Origin: a virus
DNA length: 42,221 bases
Direction: 5' to 3' (one strand)
Virus record (IMG/VR): IMGVR_UViG_3300030098_001704
Location: 1-42,221 of that record
The notes under the pieces are model-generated. The model was not told the DNA's origin and searched no databases. It saw only the letters and a list, made by a program, of their open reading frames with translations. The translations under genes were made by a program, and so were the position numbers. Below are positions 17,061 to 25,011 of this stretch, piece by piece (position 1 is the first letter of the stretch; every line of letters begins with the position of its first letter).

Positions 17061-17498
17061 TTACTCCATGTCATCATCGAATAGCTCATCATCACTGGAA
17101 CTATCATCATCAAAGTCATCACCATTGTTTTTGTATTCAACAAGTTCTTTAACTTTGATAGCAGCAATGCCAGCAAACAATCCAGGATACTTACCATCGT
17201 ATGCTTGGACTTTAACATCTGCTGTAGTTCCATTACCTACTATAGAACCATCAACTGGCCCTTTAGATTTATCCATAACTTTAGGTGGGAAGTTAGACTT
17301 ACAAGTCATAAACATACCACGATCATCATCCTTGGTTCTGACTCTTTCATTAAGACCTAAGTTAGAGATAGCTTTAATATGTTCTTTAGTTAAAGCAGAA
17401 ATATCTACTGTATACTTACCAGCTAACTCATTCTTTTTAGTTAGAAAAGGCCAGTAAAGTTGTACGTCTTTAAGAATTATTGTTCCTTGTATTGACAT
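17061..17498 (-). CDS. Single-stranded DNA-binding protein-like
   Basis: 145 residues. The N-terminal 115 residues look like an all-beta OB-type domain, with SNFPPKV and a later GNGTTADVKVQAYDG, as in T7 gp2.5-type proteins. The last 20 residues are almost all Asp/Glu/Ser and end in DDDME, the acidic tail that contacts polymerase and helicase. It follows DNA polymerase in the leftward operon but has its own perfect sigma-70-type promoter (17529-17557), which suits a protein needed in large amounts. AGGAG precedes the ATG. Confidence 0.82.
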   Translation of the reverse strand: MSIQGTIILKDVQLYWPFLTKKNELAGKYTVDISALTKEHIKAISNLGLNERVRTKDDDRGMFMTCKSNFPPKVMDKSKGPVDGSIVGNGTTADVKVQAYDGKYPGLFAGIAAIKVKELVEYKNNGDDFDDDSSSDDELFDDDME

Positions 17499-17528
17499 AG
17501 TGTTACTCCTTTTTGTTTATCTATAAAT

Positions 17529-17557
17529 ATTATATCATTGTAAATTTATAATGTCAA
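17529..17557 (-). promoter_or_regulatory. Consensus sigma-70 promoter for the SSB-like gene
   Basis: On the minus strand TTGACA (17557-17552), exactly 17 bases, then TATAAT (17534-17529). It lies in the gap between the DNA polymerase stop (17566) and the SSB-like start (17498), with AGGAGT downstream. Host RNA polymerase should recognise it strongly. Confidence 0.85.
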
Positions 17558-17565
17558 ATGTTTAT

Positions 17566-19419
17566 TTAATGTGTATCATACCAGTTCCTTCCTATCTTGT
17601 ACTCTCCATCTAAAGGACAGTTAAGTTTAAAATATTTACCTGCATCAACTATAGACTGCACAATAATTTTACCTACTGTATCTGCTTGAGATTTTAAAAC
17701 TTCTACTTGAAATTCGTCATGCACAATAGCTACTTGCTTTGCATCTAGGTTTAACTTTCTTATTCTTTGATGCCATAAACACATAGCATATTTCATGATG
17801 ACTGCTTCACCACCCTGTAAGTATGCACTTAATGCGAAGTGTTCTGATTTGATTTCAATTTTTCTTCCATCAAGTCCAACCATTCTTCCAACTCCAGCAG
17901 ATTTTCTTGCTCTATCTTTGAGTCGAGCGAGGGCTGGTGTATTGTTGAGGAAATCTTCCTTAACTTTTCTACCTCTTGTAGAATCTCCTCCAATAATCCT
18001 TCCAATCTTTTCATCTCCTGCTCCAAGAAGCCAAGCGTAGATGAATGTCTTTGCAATATTCCTGTTAGTCCATTGTTGTTCTTTCTCATTCCATTCTCCT
18101 TTGTCTATACCCATTGCTTCTAAATTTTTATTATGTATATCGCCATGTACTACCTCATGAGTGTAATCAGGGTCATTCATGTAGTGTGCTAAAACTCTTA
18201 GTTGAATCCCAGCTGCATCAACACCCAGTAAAACATGAGTATCAGGGTTGCCACTAATAAAACAAGAACGACACTCGCTACCATATGGGGAGTGAATACC
18301 CGGTATGTTTGCCATGTTGGGGCTATTATGAGACATACGATGAGTGATAGCCCCAATGCTAAACACATCACCATGTATTCTATTGTCATTTCCCAAAGCA
18401 TTTAACCATCCTTCTATAGTTTTATATCTAGATACACACATCGCATACTCTACAAGAGAACGTAAAGATTTAGGGGCATTAGGTGCAAGCGTATCTAAAT
18501 TCTCATCACATAATTGCCACTTATATTTTTGTTCTTCTTGGAACTCTTCCTCAGTAATCTTTTTATTAAACTTTCTTTCTAATAAAGTACGATACCCTTT
18601 GGTTCTAATCGTAGGGTTCCACCAAGGATTAAGTCTTTCTACTTTTTGTTTAGGTGAATTCAAATTAAATTCTTCCCATTCAATCCTGGAGAATGGGCCA
18701 CATACTTGTGTATAATTATCATCGAGGAACTTTAAACCTACCTTAGATAACTTACCATCTTTAGTATACCTTGGTGTGATTACTTTTATTAACTTAGGTT
18801 TTGATTCCATCTCTGATAAGATACAGTCTTGTAAGTCATCCATCTTATTTGATATTTCGGCAAAGAGCAGATGAATCTTTACTATATCTACTGCGAAACC
18901 ATATTGCTTTTGGTTTTCTAAATAGAATTGGGTAAAGTGTTCTATCATGTTAGCGTTTTCGCTTCCTAGCTCTTTGCCCTCTAACTTTAAAGATCGTGCT
19001 ACCTTATATGTTAACTCAACATCATTGATACAATAGTCTAACATCTCATTACTGTACTCAGTAAAATCTTTATGGTCTAACTTAGGGTAATTTAAATACT
19101 TACCCCAAGCTGCTAACGAGTGACCCATAGGACGGCTATACTTCTGTAGCCTAGATATTAGCAGAGTATCACGTACTCTTGATGGTCTAATCTTAACCCC
19201 TAAAATTTTTTTAATAACCTGTAAGTCATAAGCTATAAAGTTATGTCCTATCCACAACCTTACATCTTCTGCAAACTTAGCGAAGTCATCAAGAGTATCA
19301 GGAGTCCAGCTATGTATCTCTCCACTGTCATAGTCTTTACAAACTATACACCAGATAGAAGTAACATCAGGTAACAGTCCATCTGCTTCAATATCGCAAA
19401 CTACTGTACGTTGTGTCAT
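17566..19419 (-). CDS. DNA polymerase, family A (T7 gp5 type)
   Basis: 617 residues. Exonuclease motifs are intact: DIEADGL (Asp9, Glu11), GHNFIAYD, and YCINDV. Polymerase motif A is VDAAGIQLR (Asp401), motif B is R453-x3-K457-x3-Y461-x3-L465, and motif C is HDE (567-569). Compared with T7 polymerase, the steric-gate Glu480 is Gln406, Tyr526 is kept as Tyr461, and Tyr530 is Leu465. Tyr at the E. coli 762 position is usual in lytic phages. T7 polymerase uses host thioredoxin, but I did not identify a thioredoxin-binding loop. Three bases downstream of the primase-helicase. Confidence 0.95.
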   Translation of the reverse strand: MTQRTVVCDIEADGLLPDVTSIWCIVCKDYDSGEIHSWTPDTLDDFAKFAEDVRLWIGHNFIAYDLQVIKKILGVKIRPSRVRDTLLISRLQKYSRPMGHSLAAWGKYLNYPKLDHKDFTEYSNEMLDYCINDVELTYKVARSLKLEGKELGSENANMIEHFTQFYLENQKQYGFAVDIVKIHLLFAEISNKMDDLQDCILSEMESKPKLIKVITPRYTKDGKLSKVGLKFLDDNYTQVCGPFSRIEWEEFNLNSPKQKVERLNPWWNPTIRTKGYRTLLERKFNKKITEEEFQEEQKYKWQLCDENLDTLAPNAPKSLRSLVEYAMCVSRYKTIEGWLNALGNDNRIHGDVFSIGAITHRMSHNSPNMANIPGIHSPYGSECRSCFISGNPDTHVLLGVDAAGIQLRVLAHYMNDPDYTHEVVHGDIHNKNLEAMGIDKGEWNEKEQQWTNRNIAKTFIYAWLLGAGDEKIGRIIGGDSTRGRKVKEDFLNNTPALARLKDRARKSAGVGRMVGLDGRKIEIKSEHFALSAYLQGGEAVIMKYAMCLWHQRIRKLNLDAKQVAIVHDEFQVEVLKSQADTVGKIIVQSIVDAGKYFKLNCPLDGEYKIGRNWYDTH

Positions 19420-19421
19420 AC

Positions 19422-21041
19422 CTATTCCTTTTCTTCTTTGTTAAGTTCAGTTAATCTTCCTGTTAGTTTGTTAAAATAAAGTGAAGAGGTTGGTCCTGTC
19501 AAACCAGAGAACCTATTCTTTAACACACGAATGAGTGTTGTGTTCCTCTCTTGCTCGTCTTGGGCTTGTCCATTTCTCTCCAACCCAAATACAAAATTGG
19601 CGAGTTGCCCAAGTCCCGCAGTTCCTCGTAAATCTGACAGACTCGTGATGCCCCCTTCTTCAAGAGGTTTCGTTGCCTGTCTTCTTGAGTGGGCCACAGC
19701 ACACAAAACAATTCCGAGTTCAACTGCAATCGCTTTAAGTTTATGTCCGATTTCATCTAACATTTTCCTCTCATCACCAGGGTTATCCGATACCATAAAG
19801 CTAATGTGATCGAGTATTAAAAATTTACAATCACATCCTCGTACCAGGAATTTTATTTTATCTACGAGATAGTCTACTGAATTATCCCTAAACCTTTCCC
19901 CTAATGTGAAGACTCTGCCTGTACCCCACGTATTTTTGTATGCTTGTTCATACTCCTCATCAGTATACGAAGCATCTGGTAAGTGAAAAGGGATACTAGC
20001 ATCACATGTCATAAGTCCATGTGCAGTATCCAATGTCCCTTCCTCAAGGTAGATCACACCAAGGTTAACATCTGTTGACTTTAATACATGATGTGAGATC
20101 TCCCTAAGTACATTGGTCTTACCTATCCCTGTACCTGCTGTAATAATTATGAACTCACCTTCACGCATACCATAGGTAATATTCTGAAGAGCTTCCCAAG
20201 GGTAAGAGAAGATAGCTTCTTTAGGTTTACTCTTAATCACTTCCCATATATCCTGTCCAGATAAAATGTCATCAGGTTTATATTGTTCAGCCGCCCACCA
20301 TAACCTGTTAAACTCTGCTGAATCTTTTTCCTCTAAGTATTTACCTGCATCTTTTTTATTTAACTTAATAACTTTACATTTCTTAGGGAATAAAGATGCA
20401 ACTTCCTTGGCTGCATTTTTACCTGCATCATCATTATCAAAACAAATAATAATGTTATCAAAACTATCGAGCCATTCGTAGTTTTTCTTAGCGTCCCTGT
20501 ATGCAGAGGTAGCAGACCTGACTCCAACAGTAGGGTATTTACTCCCCATCATTTGGTATACTGCCATTGTATCTACCTCACCTTCACATATTGTGAGATA
20601 CTTACCGCCACTAGAAAACTTTGATGCCCCAAAGAAAGTAGCCTTGGTTATTGGTCCTTTAACAAAGAAGTCTTTAGGTTCTGTTCGTACCTTATACGCT
20701 ATAATATTCCCATCTTTTGTAGTATAAGGATAGTAATGTTTTATTACTACCTTATCACGTACATCCAGACGAACATCATAAAATTTTAATGTCTCTTTCT
20801 TTATGTTACGATCATGTAATGAACCTACCTTTGTCTCCTTTAAATCAGGTAAAGGTTCAAAGCTTTTATTTATTTGTGCTTGCATAATAGGTTTTACCTT
20901 ATCAGTTGGTGGTTGTGTTAATTTATTACAAGAGAAACAAAACATATGACCATCATCAAACAGAGTGTTAGCATCTGAAGACCCACAGACATCACATGAA
21001 TATCTCCCTACCATTTTAGAAGTATTCGATTCACTCTTCAT
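19422..21041 (-). CDS. Bifunctional primase-helicase (T7 gp4-like)
   Basis: 539 residues. An N-terminal zinc-binding domain (Cys16, Cys19, Cys35, Cys38) is followed by a TOPRIM primase domain (EGEVD at 153-157, DNDDAGK at 202-208), then a RecA-fold DnaB-type helicase with Walker A GTGIGKT (303-309) and Walker B FLILDH, and a later AHSRR. It unwinds the fork and makes RNA primers, partnering the polymerase gene directly downstream. The zinc domain is needed for template-specific priming, so both activities are expected. The start overlaps a 47-residue gene by 11 bases. Confidence 0.94.
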   Translation of the reverse strand: MKSESNTSKMVGRYSCDVCGSSDANTLFDDGHMFCFSCNKLTQPPTDKVKPIMQAQINKSFEPLPDLKETKVGSLHDRNIKKETLKFYDVRLDVRDKVVIKHYYPYTTKDGNIIAYKVRTEPKDFFVKGPITKATFFGASKFSSGGKYLTICEGEVDTMAVYQMMGSKYPTVGVRSATSAYRDAKKNYEWLDSFDNIIICFDNDDAGKNAAKEVASLFPKKCKVIKLNKKDAGKYLEEKDSAEFNRLWWAAEQYKPDDILSGQDIWEVIKSKPKEAIFSYPWEALQNITYGMREGEFIIITAGTGIGKTNVLREISHHVLKSTDVNLGVIYLEEGTLDTAHGLMTCDASIPFHLPDASYTDEEYEQAYKNTWGTGRVFTLGERFRDNSVDYLVDKIKFLVRGCDCKFLILDHISFMVSDNPGDERKMLDEIGHKLKAIAVELGIVLCAVAHSRRQATKPLEEGGITSLSDLRGTAGLGQLANFVFGLERNGQAQDEQERNTTLIRVLKNRFSGLTGPTSSLYFNKLTGRLTELNKEEKE

Positions 21042-21174
21042 TAACTTCCTGCTCCTTCCAATTATAAAAGACAGCCTTACGTTTACGTAGTTCTGTCTCA
21101 GTTATACGTGTCTCTTTTGTTGACATCTTAGGGTAAACTTTAGCTTGACGTTTATCTAACTTTTTATAGTTCAT
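21031..21174 (-). CDS. Small basic protein (47 aa)
   Basis: 47 residues, very rich in Lys/Arg/Glu. The ATG is immediately adjacent to the previous stop (TAAATG), and the stop lies 11 bases inside the primase-helicase gene, so it fills the gap exactly. AAAAAG-type basic N-terminus and a helical middle. No family recognised. Confidence 0.6.
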   Translation of the reverse strand: MNYKKLDKRQAKVYPKMSTKETRITETELRKRKAVFYNWKEQEVNEE

Positions 21175-21423
21175 TTACTTCTCCTCAATATATACTCGTA
21201 ATGATTTACTATTTTTAATTGACTGCCCATACCTATGTTCTCTCCAATTAAGACCCTCTTTAAGATGCTGTCCTCTTATACGCATCTTATATCTCTTTGT
21301 GTTAAGGTATTTTTTAACAAAGAATATAAATGCTTTACCTGTATCATCATTAGGTACATCAGTAAACACATACTTAGGACAATAAGGAACTGGTTTATCT
21401 TCAACAAGTTTCATAAAGTTCAT
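21175..21423 (-). CDS. Hypothetical protein (82 aa)
   Basis: 82 residues with AGGAG before ATG 21423; the ATG overlaps the previous gene's stop (ATGA). It has a Lys/Arg-rich C-terminal half and a hydrophobic strand (AFIFFVKKYL) near residue 33. Likely a small mixed alpha/beta protein. No family recognised. Confidence 0.65.
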   Translation of the reverse strand: MNFMKLVEDKPVPYCPKYVFTDVPNDDTGKAFIFFVKKYLNTKRYKMRIRGQHLKEGLNWREHRYGQSIKNSKSLRVYIEEK

Positions 21424-21593
21424 GTCTTTCTCCTAAAGTTTTTATTATATCCTTCAGCTTCTATATACTGGCTGACAAGTTTATCTTTGAAGTCTTGGTT
21501 TTTCTTTTCACTACCAAAACCTACCACAATTAGTTTTGATTTCAACTCATCTCGTTGAGCATCTTCAAGTTCTTGCATTATAGTTTTCTTCAT
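21420..21593 (-). CDS. Small hypothetical protein (57 aa)
   Basis: 57 residues, charged and helical, with start and stop both overlapping neighbours by four bases (ATGA type). The C-terminus is basic (KNFRRKT). The arrangement within a tightly packed operon is the main support. No family recognised. Confidence 0.62.
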   Translation of the reverse strand: MKKTIMQELEDAQRDELKSKLIVVGFGSEKKNQDFKDKLVSQYIEAEGYNKNFRRKT

Positions 21594-21856
21594 CGTCTAA
21601 AATCCTTATCCTTTTCATTATTAAAATACCAATTATCTTGATTAACATCTTGATAACCACACCCCTCTCCATCACATAATGAATCAGTAATTGTACTCAT
21701 AGCTTCACATACTTCTGCCCATTCAGTAGCATATTCCATACTGTCAGCATCTTGTCCTAACTGATTACCAAGACAAGTTTCTCCATATGCGTGTAATGCT
21801 GTCCATATTATATCTAATTCAAATTGTAAATGGTGATCTTTTTTATTGTACTCCAT
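21590..21856 (-). CDS. Hypothetical acidic protein (88 aa)
   Basis: 88 residues from ATG 21856, which overlaps the methyltransferase stop by one base (TAATG); a longer upstream start inside that gene is not needed. AAGGA lies just upstream. Acidic, Trp/Tyr-rich, with a Cys-containing turn (CDGEGCGY) near the C-terminus. No family recognised. Confidence 0.65.
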   Translation of the reverse strand: MEYNKKDHHLQFELDIIWTALHAYGETCLGNQLGQDADSMEYATEWAEVCEAMSTITDSLCDGEGCGYQDVNQDNWYFNNEKDKDFRR

Positions 21857-22914
21857 TATAATAATCCTTTCAGTATATGTTCTATCACTGCACAAGTCAT
21901 ACCATTACCTAACATCTTATACCTTTGGGTATTGCTTACACCTTCAGTATAATTATCGGGTAAGGTTTGTAGTCTTTCACATTCGATTGGTGTGAGCTTA
22001 CGCCAACGTAATGTTTCATTTACTACAACACTATCTTTAGTGATAGTAGTAAGACAATTTGTTTTATCATCGTCACGTAATTCAAGTCTTGATTGTAATG
22101 GAATAGATTTATCGTAGTCTTTCCTTACCCCATCTTTATTTAACCTACGATTAACTACCCTTCCACCTTTTACTAATACTTTAGGTTCACGATGCCCACC
22201 CTGCATGGTTGTTAAGGTAGGAGCTTTACCTTCAGGATGATACACTCTCTTGATTGAGTCATGACCCTTGAGATCAGCATCACCTACATGACATAGCCCT
22301 TCATTACTAAATACTAACTGTCTCCTATGTTTTTCAAAGTATGACTTTAGATTGCCACCTTTGAAATAGTTAGCATCTATGCAGTGAGACTTATCTCTAT
22401 CAGAGAAACCATTCTCAAGGATATCCTGTAAGACAACACCTCTGTCTTTAGGTTGTGCCACTGGTATGTTAGTCCAATACAATCTCTTCCTATTCTGGGC
22501 AGAGACTAAAGAACTATTGATTTCAATAGGTTGCACCCCAAGATATCTACTGATAACATCTTGGCTTGCCTGTTTCATACGAACATTCTCAAAGAGAAAC
22601 CATTTAGGTTTTATCTTTTCAAATAGTTTATACCATTCAAAGAATAACTTAGACCTTGGGTCATCAAACGCTAGTTGTTTACCAGCAAATGAAAAACCCT
22701 GGCAAGGACTCCCTGCTATCATAAGATCTATGTTATTGGGTGGGTACTGATCGGTTATATCACCACACTGTACTATATCAGGGTGGTTCTTTAATGCTAT
22801 TGAGATTGCAGGTTTATCTACCTCATTAGCATAGTACCTACTCACTGGGATACCAAGATTTTTAAGAGCTTGATATCCTGTACCACACCCATCGAAACCA
22901 GAGTGTACTCTCAT
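21856..22914 (-). CDS. DNA (cytosine-5) methyltransferase
   Basis: 352 residues with the motifs of C5-cytosine methyltransferases in order: I FDGCGTG (7-13), IV GSPCQGFS with catalytic Cys71, VI ENV (109-111), VIII QNRKRLYW (140-147), a target-recognition region (about 160-300), IX RKLTPIECERLQTLP, and X YKMLGNGMTCAVI. It transfers a methyl group from S-adenosylmethionine to cytosine. No restriction endonuclease gene is nearby, so it is an orphan enzyme, probably protecting phage DNA from host restriction. The target site cannot be read from the sequence. Confidence 0.93.
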   Translation of the reverse strand: MRVHSGFDGCGTGYQALKNLGIPVSRYYANEVDKPAISIALKNHPDIVQCGDITDQYPPNNIDLMIAGSPCQGFSFAGKQLAFDDPRSKLFFEWYKLFEKIKPKWFLFENVRMKQASQDVISRYLGVQPIEINSSLVSAQNRKRLYWTNIPVAQPKDRGVVLQDILENGFSDRDKSHCIDANYFKGGNLKSYFEKHRRQLVFSNEGLCHVGDADLKGHDSIKRVYHPEGKAPTLTTMQGGHREPKVLVKGGRVVNRRLNKDGVRKDYDKSIPLQSRLELRDDDKTNCLTTITKDSVVVNETLRWRKLTPIECERLQTLPDNYTEGVSNTQRYKMLGNGMTCAVIEHILKGLL

Positions 22915-23078
22915 GTTTCATCCTCTTCATTTCTATTTATTTCGATTTCATACTCAGTATTGAATAGATCAGAATCATCAATACTGTTTAAACAATTGAA
23001 ACAAGGTTCTGATTTACCTTGTTTATTAATTACTATTTCTCTTGGTAGTAATTTATTATTACAAATATAACATCTCAT
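22911..23078 (-). CDS. Small zinc-ribbon protein (55 aa)
   Basis: 55 residues with two CxxC pairs (Cys3/Cys6 and Cys26/Cys29), the ligand layout of a small zinc ribbon, and an acidic C-terminal tail. AGGAG precedes ATG 23078, and the stop overlaps the methyltransferase start (ATGA). A strong -35 promoter lies just upstream. Such short CxxC proteins are common in marine phage early regions; the role is unknown. Confidence 0.68.
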   Translation of the reverse strand: MRCYICNNKLLPREIVINKQGKSEPCFNCLNSIDDSDLFNTEYEIEINRNEEDET

Positions 23079-23099
23079 ATTTATAACTCCTATAACTAT

Positions 23100-23129
23100 A
23101 TAGTATCATAGCCAACTCAACCTTGTCAA
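23100..23129 (-). promoter_or_regulatory. Probable sigma-70 promoter for the zinc-ribbon/methyltransferase operon
   Basis: On the minus strand a perfect TTGACA (23129-23124), 18-base spacer, and TACTAT (23105-23100, 4/6). It lies in the 57-base gap before the gene starting at 23078 and ahead of a continuous run of overlapping genes leading into primase-helicase and polymerase. Confidence 0.6.
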
Positions 23130-23135
23130 CTATTA

Positions 23136-23417
23136 TTAATTTAAATTTATGAACTTGTACCTACCTTGTTTAAGGTTAGCTTCAGTTTCTTTTTTCTTTT
23201 CATTCAGAAAAATATTTCTATACTTTCCTGTTGTCTTACTATAATCCCAGTAAGTAGGATCTAAATAGGTGTTCATTAAGACACCATTGAAGTATGATTT
23301 CTTAGCAACTAATACATCATACGATTGAAACCATTCATAATAAAGATTAGTTGCTATTACTTCTGTTACGCTATACTGAAAATTACCTAATCGTTTTACT
23401 TTTATTGGTGCTACCAT
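23136..23417 (-). CDS. Hypothetical protein (93 aa)
   Basis: 93 residues. Tyr-rich with a basic N-terminus (KVKRLGNFQYSV) and a central YWDYSKTTGKYRNIFL segment. ATG 23417 is two bases after the upstream stop. Followed by the promoter at 23100-23129. No family recognised, though it looks like a folded small protein rather than a chance frame. Confidence 0.65.
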   Translation of the reverse strand: MVAPIKVKRLGNFQYSVTEVIATNLYYEWFQSYDVLVAKKSYFNGVLMNTYLDPTYWDYSKTTGKYRNIFLNEKKKETEANLKQGRYKFINLN

Positions 23418-23419
23418 AG

Positions 23420-23584
23420 TTATTTTCCTTTACTACTACTACTACTAAATTTAAAATTAACTGTTGCTATTTTATCACTAATCAACAGTTTATTACTAGG
23501 AAAAAAGATGTTATCAATCTTTTCACATTCTGTTTCCCAGAATAACGGATCAGTGTTAGTTATCTTTGCTAATTCTTTAAACAT
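23420..23584 (-). CDS. Small hypothetical protein (54 aa)
   Basis: 54 residues from ATG 23584 with a G-rich ribosome-binding site. It ends in five serines encoded by five identical AGT codons (ACT on the plus strand at 23432-23446), a short microsatellite that could slip. It ends two bases before the next start. No family recognised. Confidence 0.58.
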   Translation of the reverse strand: MFKELAKITNTDPLFWETECEKIDNIFFPSNKLLISDKIATVNFKFSSSSSKGK

Positions 23585-23628
23585 AATTACCCCCTATGGT
23601 ACTACATGTTGTGTCAAGTATTATTTCA

Positions 23629-23802
23629 TCATGGTATTTCATGATGAATTTTTATGTAGTTGATGTACTGTTCTTGTGCCTCAACTAGTTCTTTATAAAG
23701 TTCTATCATATCACCATAGTCCTTTATTCTTTTAGAAAGATACACTCGTTGCTCTTCAAGCTCCCTAATGTTTCTCTCCAATTCTTTAACTTTGTTCTTC
23801 AT
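23629..23802 (-). CDS. Short coiled-coil protein (57 aa)
   Basis: 57 residues from ATG 23802, overlapping the end of the upstream gene by 17 bases; a longer frame from 23841 would overlap more. Residues 1-50 are one continuous coiled coil of Lys/Glu/Leu heptads. No cysteine or membrane segment. Probably a small dimerising regulator or scaffold; the function is unknown. The ribosome-binding site is weak, so the exact start is uncertain. Confidence 0.5.
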   Translation of the reverse strand: MKNKVKELERNIRELEEQRVYLSKRIKDYGDMIELYKELVEAQEQYINYIKIHHEIP

Positions 23803-23977
23803 AATAATTATATCCATCTGTTTCATTTGCACTTCCTTCACACATTGATTTATCTACTTTCCCAAGACTATCATAACAATAGTCACAGTATATTTCATAG
23901 TAACCATCACGATCAACACACTCCATAATACCAGTGCCATCGCAATAATCGCAGTCAACTTCAATATACTCACCCAT
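23786..23977 (-). CDS. Small DnaJ-type zinc-ribbon protein (63 aa)
   Basis: 63 residues with CDYCDGTG near residue 9, EC at about 19-20, and CDYC near residue 31. The CxxCxGxG repeat is the zinc-binding element of DnaJ chaperones, here reduced to one module without a J domain. Acidic C-terminus. A GGGG ribosome-binding site precedes ATG 23977. It could be a zinc-binding adaptor acting on host chaperones, but that is speculative. Confidence 0.65.
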   Translation of the reverse strand: MGEYIEVDCDYCDGTGIMECVDRDGYYEIYCDYCYDSLGKVDKSMCEGSANETDGYNYYEEQS

Positions 23978-23981
23978 TTTA

Positions 23982-24104
23982 TTACCCCACTAATTGAATT
24001 AAATATTCATTAACATAATATACTAATGTAAAAAACATTGTATACATTATAAACCCACCTAATGCAAGACCTATTGCACCCAGGATTGTACTTAATTTAA
24101 ACAT
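23982..24104 (-). CDS. Small membrane protein (40 aa)
   Basis: 40 residues from ATG 24104, preceded by GGAGTGTGT; a longer in-frame start at 24206 passes through the inverted repeat at 24171-24194 and is less likely. Almost entirely hydrophobic, enough for two short or one long membrane segment. Shares its leader with the 27-residue membrane gene upstream (24327-24410). Function unknown. Confidence 0.55.
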   Translation of the reverse strand: MFKLSTILGAIGLALGGFIMYTMFFTLVYYVNEYLIQLVG

Positions 24105-24170
24105 ATTATACACACTCCTCTCATTGTAAAAAAGGCCAAAGATAAGTCTACGAAATATACTATTACAGAT

Positions 24171-24194
24171 AGTAAAGGTGATCAAACCTTTACT
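24171..24194. repeat. 9-bp perfect inverted repeat
   Basis: AGTAAAGGT and ACCTTTACT are separated by six bases (GATCAA). No T-run follows on either strand, so it looks more like an operator or RNA hairpin than a terminator. It lies upstream of the small membrane gene starting at 24104, and its centre overlaps a weak TTGATC/TAGTAT promoter-like pair on the minus strand. Confidence 0.6.
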
Positions 24195-24326
24195 GGTTCT
24201 ATTCAAATATATTTCCCTATATTATTTGCTTCCATGCAAAGCATCACCCGACTTACATGCACTCTGAAAATGGAAATTACCCCATCCAGATTTAAGGCTA
24301 TTCCTTATCTTTGGCAAGTCAAAAAA

Positions 24327-24410
24327 TTACCACCAATGCCATGGCATAGTGACAACGATTACAACTAACAACCATACAATTATAGCTGTTGTTAACAATA
24401 TTTCTAACAT
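24327..24410 (-). CDS. 27-residue membrane microprotein
   Basis: ATG 24410 with AAGGAG upstream in the same GGAGTGTGT leader as the gene at 24104. The peptide is nearly all Leu/Ile/Val/Thr and ends in PWHWW, typical of a single membrane helix with interfacial tryptophans. Length alone gives little support; the ribosome-binding site and the shared leader do. Function unknown. Confidence 0.42.
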   Translation of the reverse strand: MLEILLTTAIIVWLLVVIVVTMPWHWW

Positions 24411-24475
24411 AACACACACACTCCTTCCATTTAGTTTACAGTTTAAACAAACGTGCCCACACTCATTCAAATTAA

Positions 24476-24985
24476 TTATGCTACTTTCTTTAGATGTGGT
24501 GCTTTACTTTCAACAACACTTTTTAACTTAACAACTTCAGTGTTTGCGTGTTCATCACCCTTTGTTTTATCTACATTACTGTAGTAATTAACGACTTTCA
24601 TAATTGCTTTATAAAAATCATCTGCGTCAAACTCTTTAATCTCAGTTTGTTTTTCTACCTTGTCCCAGAAACAATTCTTGATCGCTTCCTCTACATTAGC
24701 ACGACTAGACTTAGTTGTATTAATGTCACGCACTAACTTTTTAACCTCATGGCAATACTTTTGATCTGTAAATAACACCACCCACGCAACAAATATAGCA
24801 AGACCTATTCTAGCTTTGCTACGCAGAGCTTCTAACACTTGGTTTAAAGGACCATGATCCCCATGATCGTTGTAATGTTGGATAGCAAAACAAGACGCTA
24901 TCCAAATATTTTTCTTGCCAGATGCAATTTGTTTTACACCTGTTTCTAATACTTTTTGGAATTCACTTACATTTTTTATCTTCAC
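24476..24985 (-). CDS. Early hypothetical protein (169 aa)
   Basis: 169 residues. The start is GTG 24985 with AGGAGT seven bases upstream. Helical, with a His/Asp-rich motif (HYNDHGDHG) near residue 37, a hydrophobic segment (ARIGLAIFVAWVVLF, about 58-72) and a charged C-terminal half. First sizeable gene of the main leftward operon, so a host-takeover or replication-start role is possible. Its ribosome-binding site can be sequestered by a hairpin (24993-25011). No family recognised. Confidence 0.68.
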   Translation of the reverse strand: MKIKNVSEFQKVLETGVKQIASGKKNIWIASCFAIQHYNDHGDHGPLNQVLEALRSKARIGLAIFVAWVVLFTDQKYCHEVKKLVRDINTTKSSRANVEEAIKNCFWDKVEKQTEIKEFDADDFYKAIMKVVNYYSNVDKTKGDEHANTEVVKLKSVVESKAPHLKKVA

Positions 24986-24992
24986 GTTACAT

Positions 24993-25011
24993 ACTCCTCT
25001 TGTTTAGGAGT
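24993..25011 (-). promoter_or_regulatory. Hairpin occluding the Shine-Dalgarno of the 169-aa gene
   Basis: In the minus-strand RNA ACUCCU (25011-25006) pairs perfectly with the ribosome-binding site AGGAGU (24998-24993) across a seven-base loop. Outer bases GUU/AAC could add a weak extension. Closure would mask the start at 24985. Confidence 0.55.

Noticed and set aside
23602-23620. TTGACA on the minus strand before the 54-residue gene
   Set aside because: No acceptable -10 box at 16-18 bases.
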